Source of the DNA: Calliopum simillimum
Taxonomy: Eukaryota > Arthropoda > Insecta > Diptera > Lauxaniidae
Assembly (NCBI GenBank): GCA_951812925.1
Contig: OX638370.1
Location: 42,411,948-42,475,947 of the forward strand
Reading direction: 5' to 3'
DNA length: 64,000 nucleotides
In this document: piece after piece, positions 1 to 10,526 of the stretch
How the letters are laid out: the number at the start of each line of letters is the position of its first letter
Numbering within the stretch: the stretch's first letter is position 1
The notes under the pieces: generated by a model
Told to the model about the DNA's origin: nothing
What the model saw: the letters and a program-made list of their open reading frames with translations, nothing else
The model's database searches: none
Position numbers and translations under genes: made by a program

Positions 1-403
1 TGAGTACGCTTAATATTAGTACCAAAAAAAAGTACACAGACTCTTGTTGATAAGACTGTCAAAAACAACAATCAGGATGTTGCCAGGATCTGCAATGGTC
101 CTTTTATTTTTACCCCAACCATCATGATTTTCCATCTCCAGCTTTTATATCATTTTTCGAATCGATCGCTACTTTCCAAGTTATAAACTTTCGGAGTAAG
201 GGTATCTGTCAATAAATGATTTTTCCGAGCGAAAAAGAAAAAACATTAAAATTTTATTATTTTTATCAGTAACATTTTTTATTACAAATTTTTCGAGCCT
301 TCGTTGACTAAGATCGGATAAAAAATGTCAGCTCTATTCTAGATTTAGTAAATGAACAAGTTAGATTTTTGGCCTGTTTATTTAGTTTCGTATTCATCAT
401 GGG
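1..403. repeat. Dispersed repeat block A, copy 1 (uninterrupted)
   Basis: Non-coding AT-rich sequence. The same block recurs at 10813-10852 joined to 14513-14692 and 15390-15560, with shared stretches such as GATGTTGCCAGGATCTGCAA. In that second copy the block is broken twice, by a hAT-type palindrome and by a non-LTR fragment. This copy therefore shows the pre-insertion state near 33-45 and near 205-220. No gene is visible. A part of the block also occurs inverted at 15580-15780. Confidence 0.7.
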
Positions 404-1718
404 CACGGGGGTTCAAAAAATTTTTTAACCCTCAAGTTGCATCACTCGGAAAGTTTTTATATTTTCGTGTTCACGTTTTTGGCAAAGTTGAGTTAAGTCA
501 AAAATAACATGCGAAAACTAAAATCAATAAAAAGGAACACGAATAGCCATTTTTAACTAACTTTTGGATGCTGAGTTCAAATCCGTTAACGAAATCGATC
601 TATCGCTACAGAATTTTGAGATATCCTAACCCAAAAATTACCAATATGTAAGATTTTTCTTGATTTTTTCCTACTTTTGAGGTCATGTAACACGACAGTG
701 TAATACTTTGTCATAAAACCTGTTATGTTAGTCAAAAGCACATATCTTTGCGTACAAAACTCTTTTCAAATTATATCAATATCTTTTTTTTCTTGGAGTT
801 ATCCTAACCTAAAAATTTAAAAAGAAACAAAAACAAGATTTTTGACTACATTGGAGGCTACATAGAGAATGCACGAAATGTTTTTGGTCTTTTATATAAA
901 CTTCACCACTTGTAATGATTTATTGTCTTCAAAATGAGCTATCAAATGGTCATCTACGATTTTTCTAAACAAAGTTATGAGCTCTTTAATATGACTTCAA
1001 AAAACTCAAAACGTTTTGCCAAATCAAGTAATACACTGAAGCTAAAAAGTTAGTTTGCTTAAAATTGTTGTGACGAAGAAGGGAAAATTTGTAGGTGACC
1101 ACTCGATGGCCGATTTTGAAGACGAGGGATTGTAATAAGTAATTTAGTTAGTATAAAAGAGCAGAAAAATTTTGTGCGTTCTCTATGCAGCCTTCAACGT
1201 AGTCGAAAATCTTGTTTTTGTTTCTTTTTAAATTTTTAGGTTAGGATAACTTCAAGAAAAAAAAAAGATATTGATATAACTTAAAAAGAGTTTTGTACGC
1301 AAAGATATGTGCTTTTGACTACTATAACAGGTTTTATGACAAAGTATTACACTGTCGTGTTACATGACCTCAAAAGTAGGAAAAAATCACGAAAAATCTT
1401 ATATTTTGGTAATTTTTGGGTTAGGATATCTCAAAATTTTGTAGCGATAGATCGATTTCGTTAACGGATTTGAACTCAGCTTCCAAAAGTTAGTTAGAAA
1501 TGACTATTCGTGTTCCTTTTTATTGATTTTAGTTTGCACATGTTATTTTTGACTTAACTCAACTTTGCCAAAAACGGAAAATTCGATTTAAAAAAAAAGC
1601 GCCCGACGGATTTTCTTAATTTTTTTTTATGTGATAAGAAAAGTACCCTGAACACGAAAATATAAAAACTTTCCGAGTGATGCAACTTGAGGGTTAAAAA
1701 ATGTTTTGAACCCCCGTG
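404..1718. mobile_element. Long palindromic element with 4-bp TSD (TGGG)
   Basis: The ends read CACGGGGGTTCAAAA and TTTTGAACCCCCGTG, flanked by TGGG at 400-403 and 1719-1722. The two arms (about 404-955 and 1130-1718) are near-complete inverted copies of each other around a spacer near 955-1130. No open frame of note is present. Block B continues on the right, as it does in the uninterrupted block at 17560-17600, which supports an insertion. Interior GAGATATCCTAACC-type motifs are shared with the element at 48310-49267, so both probably belong to one non-autonomous family. Superfamily is not determined. Confidence 0.75.
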
Positions 1719-1722
1719 TGGG

Positions 1723-2400
1723 GGGCTTAAATCAAAAAAACATCATGAGCAAAGTCGATTTATTGTTCGTCAAAGAATTGGCTTGATTTTTTTCAGAATT
1801 TTAGGGCCTTTTATGTGGGCGTAAAGACCGATTTAAACCTTTTAACCCATTCTGTCGCCACGTCCCACATACGATTTTTCTGAAATGTATTACGGAATAT
1901 TTATTAGTAGATATCATGCTATCTTGCCTTATGTGCCGCTATGATGCGCTCGATCGCATGTCGCCAAAAATCGAATTTTTTTACCCCAAATTTTTGGATT
2001 TTCATTTTTTACGTGGCATGGGGCGCTTAAATTAAAAAATTATCGTCAACAAAATCAATTCATTCTTCATCAAAAAATTTGCTAGAATTTTTTCAGAAAT
2101 TTAGGACCTGTTATGTGGCCGTAATGAGCGATTTAGACTTTTTAACCCATTTTGTCGACACGACCCACATACGATTTTTCTAAATTTTACTCCAAAATAT
2201 TTGGAAAGGTGCCCCGTAACATATCTACTACATCTAAAATATGTGCTCTCCCGTATATTATCGGAAATATCGATTTTCCCAAAATTTTTAAATAAAACTA
2301 ACTCTTGACACCATCTCGGGTCGAAATTTTTTTGTTCACCTATTGGGAATTTCATTTTATATATCTAGGAATATATTCCACCACATTTGGTTACTGAACA
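1723..2400 (-). repeat. Dispersed repeat block B, copy 1
   Basis: Non-coding repeat, inverted relative to the copies at about 16345-17867 and 36871-37260. Shared landmarks include ACCACATTTGG (2379-2389 here), CCGATAATATACGG-type sequence and AACCCATTCTGTCGCCACG. The short open frames in it are mirrored between copies without sign of coding constraint. The copy is uninterrupted around 2230-2265, where the 16 kb copy carries a mariner-type insertion. Confidence 0.65.
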
Positions 2401-2491
2401 TGGAAAAAAAAATTTTTTTTAAACCTGGGTCATATAAGAGGAGATTATTTTCGGATATGCCTATATAGAAAGTCTGATGGAAATATAACTA

Positions 2492-2619
2492 GGGTATTCC
2501 TGAAAACTTGTAAAAGCCTCGAAAACCTCGTAAGCTCGTAATACTGAGTTGTCAAAACCAATACCAGCTTTGACAGTTTTACGAGGTTTACGAGGCTTTT
2601 ACAATTTTCAGGAATACCC
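2492..2619. mobile_element. Small TIR element (MITE), TA target
   Basis: Inverted repeats beginning GGGTATTCCTGAAAA pair with TTTTCAGGAATACCC at the other end. They enclose about 130 bp that is itself palindromic (GTAAAAGCCTCG / CGAGGCTTTTAC). TA flanks both ends. There is no coding capacity. The flanking AAGTCTGAT motif is also repeated in inverted orientation, so the real inverted repeat may be a little longer. Confidence 0.65.
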
Positions 2620-4014
2620 TAACTATATTTCAATCAGACTTGGGGGTAATGCACTAAATGTTTAGTTCATTGAGCTTTTCACTAATATTTAATAATAGTT
2701 TGATAGTGAAACTTTTTCCACTACCACTAAATGTAATTAGAGATAGTGAAAATTTTCTCCATTAAATTTGATAGTGGAAATTTTTTCACTATCAAAAAAT
2801 TTATTTGATGGTAATGAAAAATTTTTTATTGTCAAACAATTCATTAAATGATAGTGGAAAGTTTTTCACTTCCATTAAAATTTTTTGAAAATATCCAATA
2901 ACAATTGCACTAAATTAAGTGATAATGAAAATTTGTTTCATTAAATTTAATGAAACATTAGTGAAATTTTTCATTAAAGTTTCATTAAATTCAATGAAAC
3001 AAATTTCCACCATCACTAAATTTAATGAAGCTTTCAATGAAACTTCTAAAGAAAATTTTCATTAAAGTTTCATTAAATTCAATGGAACAAAATTTCTCTA
3101 TCAATAAATTTAATTAAGGTTTTGATGAAACTTGTTAGGAAAATGTTCATTAAAGTTTCATTAAATTCAATGAAACAAATTTCCACACCATCACTAAATT
3201 TAATGAAGCTTTCAATGAAACTTCTAAAGAAAATTTTCATATAAGTTTCATTAAAATCCATGAAAAAAAATTTCTCTAGCAATAAATTTAATTAAGGTTT
3301 TAATGAAACTTGTTAAGAAAATGTTCATTAAAGTTTCATTAAATTCAATGAAACAAATTTCCACACCATCACTAAATTTAATGAAGCCTATAATGAAACT
3401 TGTAATAGAGTTTTGAATTTAAATTATTATTAAATTCATTGAAAGAATATATTAGAGTGTGAGGGAATTGTATTAGTTTGAAGGAAGATTCGTTAAAGTC
3501 AAATACAAACACGACTTCCAGTTTTATACTTTTATTCAGCGACAAAAAGAGCGAAATATTTGCTGAACCGTTACAAAGTACATGATGGCTTTTAACATAA
3601 CTAGTATTTCAAAAAAAAAAATAGAGTCATAGATCAAAACAAAATTTGGAAGACTTATTACGACCCTAAAGCGTTATTTGTTTGAGCACTTCGAGTGATC
3701 ATTCTTTCACAATGAACTTACTTTTTTTTTGCAACAAAACTTCTCCTTTCGTAGAGCATAAAAATCTTACTTTCGGTTCTTGTAGCTGAGGAACAAATTT
3801 CATTTTGATGTTTGTACAGGATATAGCCGCAACAATTGCATCTTCTGCATTTTTACCGTGCAAAATTACCAAGACCAAGATCAAGAACGTTCAGTGAACA
3901 TTAATTTTATTGAACTTTTTTAAACATTAGTGAAAATGAAGAAAGTTTTTGCAGGTTTAAGGTCAAAAATAAAAAAACGATGTTGCTGTTTTTTTAAAAT
4001 TAATATTTTAATAA

Positions 4015-4130
4015 CCAATATTTCGACTATCGTTGATAGTCATCTTCAGGGTTATCTGTCAAAAAAAATTGTTACAACAGTCAAAAATAAAATAAATAAA
4101 AATACCCAAAATAACTTACATCAATATTGT
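4015..4130 (-). ncRNA. Candidate hammerhead ribozyme motif of the Penelope-like element
   Basis: On the minus strand CTGAAGA (4049-4043) is followed, after one extra T, by a perfect 7-bp hairpin (GACTATC / GATAGTC, 4041-4025) and then GAAATATTGG (4024-4015). That is the order of a hammerhead core: CUGANGA, stem II, GAAA, stem III. A possible partner strand for stem III, CAATATT, lies at 4129-4122, about 75 nt upstream of the core. Penelope-like elements are known to carry hammerhead motifs near their ends. Stem I is unclear and the extra T weakens the case, so this is a candidate only. Confidence 0.4.
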
Positions 4131-4278
4131 CGGGATTTAAATAATTACTAAAATAAATAAATAATTACTAAAAACTAACAAAACGGTGGACAAAACAAAA
4201 CATTAATATTGCACAAATTTTTATGTTTATGTAAACAAATCACAGCTGATGTTGGAGGTGATCTATTGTCCACTGATC

Positions 4279-5137
4279 TTATTTGTTTTGTTTTGACAAC
4301 AGGTATCTGTAGCCTTGAGCGATGTTCTCAGTGTCCGTTTTATAGTTGAGTCTTTCTTTGTGTGGTGTGTTTATTATGTGGAGCATTTCTAGAGTGTAAC
4401 GTTTTGTGTAATTTGTCTCCTGTTGTAATACATTTACATTATCAAAGTCGGGAGAGTGCTCGTGCTTTGTACAGTGGGCCGAAAGTGCTGTTCTCTGCTC
4501 CATTGGTTTGTCACGCGATTTATGTTCCGATTTGTGCGATGATACTCTTGTCCTTAGTTTATTTTTGGTTGTGCCAACATACGCTTTGTTGCAACTTTCT
4601 GTATTATTACCTTTACAAATTATTTTGTAAATTACGTTCGTCTTGTCATATTTTTCCGTTTTACTTTTGGTGTCGCTGGATATACGTCGCAGTGTATTAT
4701 TTGTTTTTAATGCTATTCCATATTTATCTTTGTCCAAAATATTCGCTCCTGTCAATCTCTCAGAAAATTTTGGTATATAGTCCATCGATTTATAAATTTT
4801 AGGGGGTTTTTGATTTTCTCGTGTCGTCTGATTGTAGTTTTTATTTATTAAGTTTTGTATGGTCTTTTTTGGGAAACTATTCTGCTCTAACGTGGTTTTA
4901 ATTTTCTTTATGTTTTTCTTGTGAAATATGTATTTTGTCCAATATATTTAAAATTCGTCGTATAAAATTGCCCGCAGTATTCATTATTATTCCTTTTGGG
5001 TGTTTTGAATAGAAATTTATCAGCCGACCTGACGCTGTTGGCTTTTGGTACCAGTCTATCTTCAAGGTGTTATTATTTCTTACAATTTTTGTGTCCAAAT
5101 TGTCTTCTAGAAAACAATGGAATACTACCATCATCAT
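4279..5137 (-). pseudogene. Penelope-like element remnant: RT end plus GIY-YIG endonuclease
   Basis: Penelope-like retroelements encode a reverse transcriptase followed by a GIY-YIG endonuclease. The upstream part (5137-4898, minus strand) reads like the end of the RT region, with WYQKPTASGRLINFYSKHPKG. The downstream part (to 4279) carries the endonuclease, with VIYKIICKG, AYVGTTKNKLRTRVSSH, a CTKHEHSPDFDNV stretch and a C-terminal RLNYKTD. One frameshift near 4900 separates the two; beyond it the frame stays open into the endonuclease. The RT core is missing, so the copy is 5'-truncated at about 5145. It sits inside the 2635-5372 hAT-like element. Family assignment is firm from the paired motifs; activity is excluded by truncation. 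Confidence 0.85.
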
Positions 5138-5612
5138 ATCAGTTATTTGATAGTGAATGAAATTTCACTATCACTAAATTTAAGGGAATATTTATTGAAA
5201 ATTGTTAACTAAATTTAGAGATAATGAAAATTTTTTTCATTACTACTTAATGAATCTTTTGATAGTGAAAGATTTTTCACTAACACTAAATAAATTTCTT
5301 GATAGTGAATATTTTTTCACTAGCACTAAGCTTAGTGAAAAATAAAATTTTAATGCAAAACCCCCAAGTCTGATTTCAATGATATTTTTATGGGGATGTT
5401 TTCTGAAGAGGGCACAAATCAGAAGGAAAAATTATAATATTCTTTATCCACGAAAGATTGGAGGCTGCGAAATTTGTACGAATAAACCAAAAATGTGAAA
5501 ATGTCAGTTTTCGCAAATTTTCACAATATTCATATATGAAGCAAAACACGCTAAGCGTACCAGCTGAAAATTTTTTTGTATCCGATTTCGCTCAAATTTG
5601 GCAATATGGTAG

Positions 5613-7165
5613 ATAGTTTATATTAGAGTGGTGGCTTAGTAAAATAATTAATACCACATAAGTGATCGGGCTGGCTGGTAAGAGGGGCTGTCATTGCTTG
5701 GATTAGATATCCTTTAAAGGAAACCGTATAGGATATTTATATCCATTTTGTTCTATTGATGAAGTTGAGCAAGGGGCCAATCTCAATGTCGGCAAGTTCG
5801 CTCAAATCGTTGAAAAAGGTTTTCCTAGAGATTTAAGCCTGGCTCTAGCTAGAGCAGGGCAGTTGCAGAGAAAGTACTCGAGAGATTCCTTCTCGTTGCC
5901 ATCCATGCAACTCCGACAGAAAGAATTAAAGGGGATACCCAGCCTTTCGGCATGCTAGCCGATGGCCGAGTGTCCAGTGGAAACTGCAGCGATTCTTGCA
6001 TCATCTGTACGATTTCTGGATAGCAGGTCTGATGTTTTTGATTTGTTAAATGAAGGCCAAATTGCTCTGGAAATCCTGCATGTTTCTAAAGCTGTCCATC
6101 TGACATTCGCCTCGGTCAGTAAATGCGAGAAAATCCTTTTCTTCACCGGACCTAACGGAGTGTATACACACTCAGAATATGTCCCGCTTAGAGAGGAGCC
6201 ATGTCTAGCTAGTTCATCAGCCTTTTCGTTACCTTCAATGTTTTTATGACCTGGAACGAGAGTAAGTTCAGATTGACGCCCTAGTTCGATTAAGTTTTTT
6301 CTGCATTTCTCAACCAGTTTTGATTTTATTGTTACTGAGTTCAGCGCCGTGATAGCGGCCTGACTGTCAGAGAAGATCGCCACTTGTCTAAGGCTCTCTA
6401 CTAGCCTGCAGGCATTGAGAATGGTGTAAACTTCCGCCTGAAGTACGCTAGCTGAATTAGGTAAGCCAAAAGATTATGATATATTGAGGTCTTTTGTAAA
6501 TACACCCGCACCCACGCCAAAGTCCATTTTCGAACCATCAGTGTATATGGTGGTTGCGAAACTTAGGCTAGGCGCATTGTCCTCCCATAGGTTTCTTTCT
6601 GGAAACCACACACCAAAGTTTTTCTCGAAATTTAGTATGGGGCAGATGTAATCTGTGTAGGAGTTATAAAGTTCAACTGGTAGTGTATCAAGGATGGAGC
6701 TGTGACTATAAGTCTTATGCATCCAACAACCGACTTCTCTGAGCCTAATCACACTACATGAGGCAGTGGCTTTAATAAATGAGGCTAGAGGGAGCAGATG
6801 CAAGAGAACGCTGAGAGCTGCGGTTGGGCGTGATCTCAGCCAACATGCAGTCCTTTGCACTCTCTCCAGTTTTGTTTGATTATACCCCTTATTAGTGGCT
6901 GTCCACCAAACTAAAGAGCCGTATGTGAGGATTGGACGTAATACGGCTTTATACATCCATAGTACCATTCTTGGTTGAAGTCCCCATTTTTCGCTGAAGG
7001 TTTTTTTACATGCATAAAAGGCTATACGGGCTTTCTTGCATCTTTGTTCTATGTTATATTTTCAATTTAGCTTCAGATCAAGAAAGACTCCAAGATATTT
7101 GGCCGAATTGGAAAGTGATAGAGGTTGTCCTTTCAATCGAGGAAGGTTAAAGTTAGGTATTTTGG
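5613..7165 (-). mobile_element. 5'-truncated non-LTR retrotransposon with 16-bp TSD
   Basis: TTTGGCAATATGGTAG occurs at 5597-5612 and again at 7166-7181, flanking the insert. The related repeat at 34561-34576 has this 16-mer once, so it is the empty site. The insert carries the 3' half of an RT/RNase H element on the minus strand, typical of 5' truncation during target-primed reverse transcription. There is no clear poly(A) at the 3' end (near 5613). Confidence 0.85.
5737..7161 (-). pseudogene. RT C-terminus / RNase H / Cys-motif of a non-LTR element (broken)
   Basis: The reading frame starts inside the RT with SAKYLGVFLDLKLN and passes a TGA where a tryptophan is usual. It continues with ACKKTF, VLRPILTYGSLVWW, then an RNase H domain containing YTDGSK, FSDSQAAI, VPGH and NEKADELA. 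It ends with a C-terminal CRSC...CNCPAL cysteine motif like those of R1/LOA/I-type elements. Stop codons interrupt the frame near 7064, 6471 and 5957, and a frameshift lies near 5815. The N-terminal ORF, endonuclease and most of the RT are absent. It is a dead 5'-truncated copy; the exact clade is not determined. Confidence 0.88.
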
Positions 7166-7236
7166 TTTGGCAATATGGTAGTGCAAGAACAATAATTCGG
7201 GAGGATTTGGTCCTCGTACTATTAGTTGTTAAAATA

Positions 7237-9869
7237 CAGGGTGTTGAAGTTAGCGTTTTTAGTCATTTTCATGATAAGTGTGTTTTTTCAAAAATTTATA
7301 GCTTACACCAAAGCTTTTAAATTGATATATCTAAGTAACTTTTCAAATTTATTTTGAAGAGTTCTTTATATAAAAAAAATATTATTTGATGAAAAAAAAT
7401 TTTTATAAGACAATATTTTTTGAATTTAAAAATATTTTTGAATTTAAAAACAAAAATCACCCTTAAATTTTTTTTTAAAAGTACTTTAAATTAAAGCATT
7501 ATTTATAAGCTTTAAAATTATGTATGACTCAAAATAATTTCACACGTGTTTCCTAAACGATTCTTAGCATTTTATACCTAGTACACTTTTACCGTAAGAT
7601 GCCTTCCTCTTCAGTAAGTAAAGAGTTTTGCCTGCCGCGGGCGTACAAAAGCCAAAAACTCTCATCTAGTGATCGAATCCCAACTTGAGTCATATATCAT
7701 TTTAAAGCTTATAAATTATGCTTTAATTTTAAGTACTTTTAAAAAAAATTTAAGGGGGTTTTTTTAAAAAATTCAAAAGTATTTTTAAGTGTAAAAAATG
7801 TTGGCGAAAAAAAAAAAAACTTTTTTCACTAATATTTTTTTGTAAAAAGAACACTTAAAAATAAATGGGACCACATACTTATATATATATATATTAGACT
7901 GACCCAAAAAAACTAAAGGTGTTCCGATCTTAGGTGCTCAGCACTCAAAATGTTCGGTAGGGTCTAGAAACTACGTATGTAAATTTTGGTAAAAAAATAT
8001 TGAGATTTAGCACTCGCGCAAGCTCGATAAGTAGCGCTGCCTTGACCGTACGAGAATGGGTTTCTTTCGGCCCGTGGAAATTGATAAAAAAGGATTGGAA
8101 AAATTTTTTTTTCTATCCTTCTTTATGTTTTCGAGGTCGCTGAAGACAATGGCATTGCCAGTTTTTAGAAAAGATTCCAAGATTTCAAGATATTTAAGAT
8201 ATCTCTCGAAAAAAAAAAAAAAAATTGAGATTTTTGTTAGATTAAATTGCCATTAATCGTAGGAAAATTTTTCATTTTTTTTTCTCGGACACTAGTCTTG
8301 TAGCCTAGATTGTGACGAACAAAATGAGTGGTCGCACAATATTTTCTGACAAAATCTTCTCGAGATATCGGCCACAGACTGAACCGCCGTCCTGCCGTAT
8401 TGCCGGTCACTGGGGATATCTGCCGATTTTACGCTATCTTCATTAATTTTTCAGATCCTACCTTTTACTTTCGACGCCGCTGGAAATGCTGGAACATTTA
8501 TTTTCACGATAAAATGCAAATGTTTCAACACATGCAAGATATTCCTATGATAAATTTCCCTAGTGGGATTTCCAATGAAAAGCAGAACTAGCTCTAAAAC
8601 CTCGGCATAATTTTTCCTTGCATGATTCATCTGAAGCTAGTGATTGATGACCATCGCGGCTTTCTTCTGGAAAGGTGCCAATATCTCCCAAATTTTTCAG
8701 TGGAAGATACAATCATTAGCTGCAGATGAATCATGCGCGGAAAATTTATGTCGAGGTTTTAGAGCTAGTTCTGCTTTTCATTGGAAATCCCACTAGGGAA
8801 ATTTATCATAGGAATATCTTGAATGTATTGAAACACTTGCATTTTATCGTGAAAATAAATATTCCAGCATCTCCAGCGACATCGAAAGTACAAGGTAGGA
8901 TCTCAAAAATCAATGATAATAGCGTAAAATCAGCAGATATCTCCAGTGACTTGTAATGAACAATAATTCGGCAGGACGGCGGTTCAGTCTGTGGCCGATA
9001 TCTCGAGAAGATTTTGTCAAAAAATATTGTGCGACCACTCATTTTGTTCGTCACAATCTAGGCTACAAGACTAGTGTCCGAGAAAAAAAAATAAAAATTT
9101 TCCTACGATTAATGGCAATTTAATCTAACAAAAATCTCAATTTTTTTTTTTCGAGAGATATCTTAAATATCTTGAAATCTTGGAATCTTTTCCAAAAACT
9201 GGTAATGCCATTGTCTTCAGCGACCTCGAAAACATAAAGTAAGACAGAAAAAAAATTGTTAGTTATTGTTCCAATCTTTTTTATCAATTTCCACGGGCCG
9301 AAAGAACCCCATTCTCGTACGGTCAATGCAGCGCTACTTATCGAGATTGCGCGAGTGCTAAATTTCAATATTTTTTTACCAAAATGTACATACGTAGTTT
9401 CTAAACCCTACCGAACATTTTGAGTGCTGAGCACTTAAGATCGGAACACCTTTAGTTTTTTTGGGTCAGTCTAATATATACCTATATATCAATTTATAAA
9501 CTTTGGTGTAAGGTATACATTTGTGGTGACTGTCTTTCGCACTGGGCAAATTGTCTCAACTGAAAAGGTAAACAATGAAATGACAGTTCCCAAAGAAAAA
9601 TTAAAAAAGTTTTCTTTTCCGTTTGATCTTTGGGCTGCTGCGTCGCGTTTTTTACGATCAATATTTAATCTTTCTAAATCTTTCTAAATTTGTAATTTTT
9701 GTAAAAATTAAATTAATTATCAAATAAGTTAGTTATAGTTCCGTAGTAATAAAGTAATTAAAAGTTAAATTTCGGTTTTATTAAAAGTAAGGCAAACCAT
9801 AACCTTACACATTTTTTAAAAAACACCCTTTTCATAAAAATTACTAAAAACACCAACTTCAACACCCTG
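7237..9869. repeat. Inner TA-flanked inverted repeat of the 5.5-10 kb palindrome
   Basis: CAGGGTGTTGAAGTT at 7237 pairs with AACTTCAACACCCTG ending at 9869, both flanked by TA. Flanking sequence outside these points is also inverted (TTGTTAAAATA / TATTTTAATAACAA), so this may be an inner node of the larger palindrome rather than an independent element. It contains a block at 7530-7690 (TTCGTAAGATGCCTT-like) that recurs at 35070-35500, 52090 and 61940. Confidence 0.5.
7897..9471. mobile_element. Palindromic TIR element, TA target
   Basis: The ends GACTGACCCAAAAAAACTAA and the inverse at 9452-9471 are flanked by TA (7895-7896, 9472-9473). The whole 1575 bp is two long inverted arms around a centre near 8680. 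Each arm holds the same short frames in mirror image, so these are not taken as genes. The arms differ by scattered substitutions, so this is not a sequencing hairpin. The TA target suggests Tc1/mariner-like mobilisation, but no transposase is present. Confidence 0.7.
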
Positions 9870-10088
9870 TATTTTAATAACAAATGGTACTAGGACCAAA
9901 TTCTCCCAGATTATGGTTTTTGCACACCGGATCTACCATATAGCCAAATTTGAGCGAAATCGAAGACAAAAAAATTTTAACCTGGTACACTTGGCGTGCT
10001 TTGCTTCAAATATTATTTACAAAAGAACAAAAAAAAAAAAAACTAGCACCGAATAATTTGCATATTTTCGTTAACACGAAATGTTCCA

Positions 10089-10100
10089 GGGAAACTTTCC
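10089..10100 (+). promoter_or_regulatory. NF-kappaB-like site (GGGAAACTTTCC)
   Basis: The 12-mer fits the GGGRNNYYYYCC style of Rel-factor sites in insect antimicrobial-peptide promoters. It lies 120 bp upstream of the TATA box of copy 1. It is not preserved in the matching stretch of copies 2, 4 and 6. It could be chance. Confidence 0.4.
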
Positions 10101-10219
10101 AGAATCATTAACGGTTTCATGCACGAGTTTGAATTTTATCAAAGTTGCGATCTTTATCGATTTTATTGTCGGTTAATATATTTGTCGGCTACCGCATTTG
10201 ATCACATCCATAATTAGAG

Positions 10220-10227
10220 TATAAATA
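10220..10227 (+). promoter_or_regulatory. TATA box, gene copy 1
   Basis: TATAAATA lies 90 bp upstream of the start codon, just downstream of a conserved TTTGATCACATCC motif. The same arrangement is seen in copies 2, 3 and 5. Confidence 0.7.
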
Positions 10228-10316
10228 AACGGATATCTTTGGCAAAAGGTTTATAAAAAAGTTTTTTTCAAAACGAAAAGTAATCAATCGGCATTAAAAG
10301 CTTTTCATAACTAAAA

Positions 10317-10526
10317 ATGAAGAACTCAGTTGTGTTTTTTATTGGCGTTTTGCTTTGTGTATCCTTCATTCAATATACAACTGCAGATACAGAATTAGGA
10401 AGCTGTGAACGGCTCGGTGTATTTTCCGGATGGGATCACGAAAAATGTTTAAGGCAATGCCGTAGTGCAGGACATGTCCAGGGTGAATGTTCTTTTTTTG
10501 GAACATGCAAATGTAAGAAAACGTAA
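10317..10526 (+). CDS. Secreted defensin-like CS-alpha-beta peptide, copy 1
   Basis: A 69-residue single-exon peptide. Residues 1-23 form a signal peptide (MKNSVVFFIGVLLCVSF..., predicted cut after TTA at 21-23), leaving a mature peptide of about 46 residues. Six cysteines at 30, 44, 48, 58, 64 and 66 give C-x13-C-x3-C-x9-C-x5-C-x-C, nearly the spacing of insect defensins. Pairing 1-4, 2-5, 3-6 is expected for that fold. There is no pro-domain or furin site between signal and mature part, unlike classical insect defensins. The family signature FSGWD before C2 and CSFFGTCKC at the end is intact, and the tail is basic (KKT). The likely role is an extracellular antimicrobial peptide; a channel-active or other secreted role is possible. 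The ATG lies in an A-rich start context and AATAAA follows at 10661. Confidence 0.85.
   Translation: MKNSVVFFIGVLLCVSFIQYTTADTELGSCERLGVFSGWDHEKCLRQCRSAGHVQGECSFFGTCKCKKT

Larger units (their letters stand above)
2635..5372. mobile_element. hAT-like non-autonomous element, 8-bp TSD ATTTCAAT
   Basis: The ends are CAGACTTGGGGGTAATGCA and TGCAAAACCCCCAAGTCTG, with ATTTCAAT duplicated at 2627-2634 and 5373-5380. CAG...CTG ends, an 8-bp duplication and the nTnnnnAn target form are hAT features. Both subterminal regions (2650-3420, 5150-5345) are packed with short inverted motifs of the GATAGTGAAAA / TTTTCACTATC kind. No hAT transposase is visible. A Penelope-like remnant (about 3950-5145) lies inside, and 3420-3900 is unassigned filler. 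Confidence 0.75.
5538..10007. mobile_element. Large composite palindrome (foldback) upstream of gene copy 1
   Basis: The left end GAAGCAAAACACGC is matched in inverted orientation by GCGTGCTTTGCTTC at the right end. The similarity continues inward through a GCTCAAATTTGG-type stretch on both sides. A related, shorter and uninterrupted copy lies at 34502-35701. This copy has been enlarged by a non-LTR insertion (5613-7165) and a TA-flanked palindrome (7897-9471). No clear target duplication is seen at the outer ends, and no protein of its own is recognisable. Confidence 0.6.
10045..10316 (+). promoter_or_regulatory. Upstream region of defensin-like gene copy 1
   Basis: This 270-bp stretch is conserved in part in front of all six family members. 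It holds ATAATTTGCA (10049), TTTTATCGATTTTATTGTCGG-type sequence and the family motif TGTCGGTTAATATATTTGTC (10168-10187). A TATAAATA box lies at 10220-10227, 90-97 bp before the ATG, which allows a start site near 10250. GGGAAACTTTCC at 10089-10100 resembles an insect NF-kappaB (Dif/Relish) site, and GATA cores (TTATCG) lie nearby. Binding is inferred from sequence only. Confidence 0.6.

Noticed and set aside
2101..2355. Frame of 84 codons shared with parts of 36979-37242
   Set aside because: The similarity comes from repeat block B, and the third copy has stops and shifts; substitutions are not synonymous-biased by eye.
4362..4802. Plus-strand frame of 146 codons
   Set aside because: It is the shadow of the minus-strand GIY-YIG endonuclease frame of the Penelope-like remnant.
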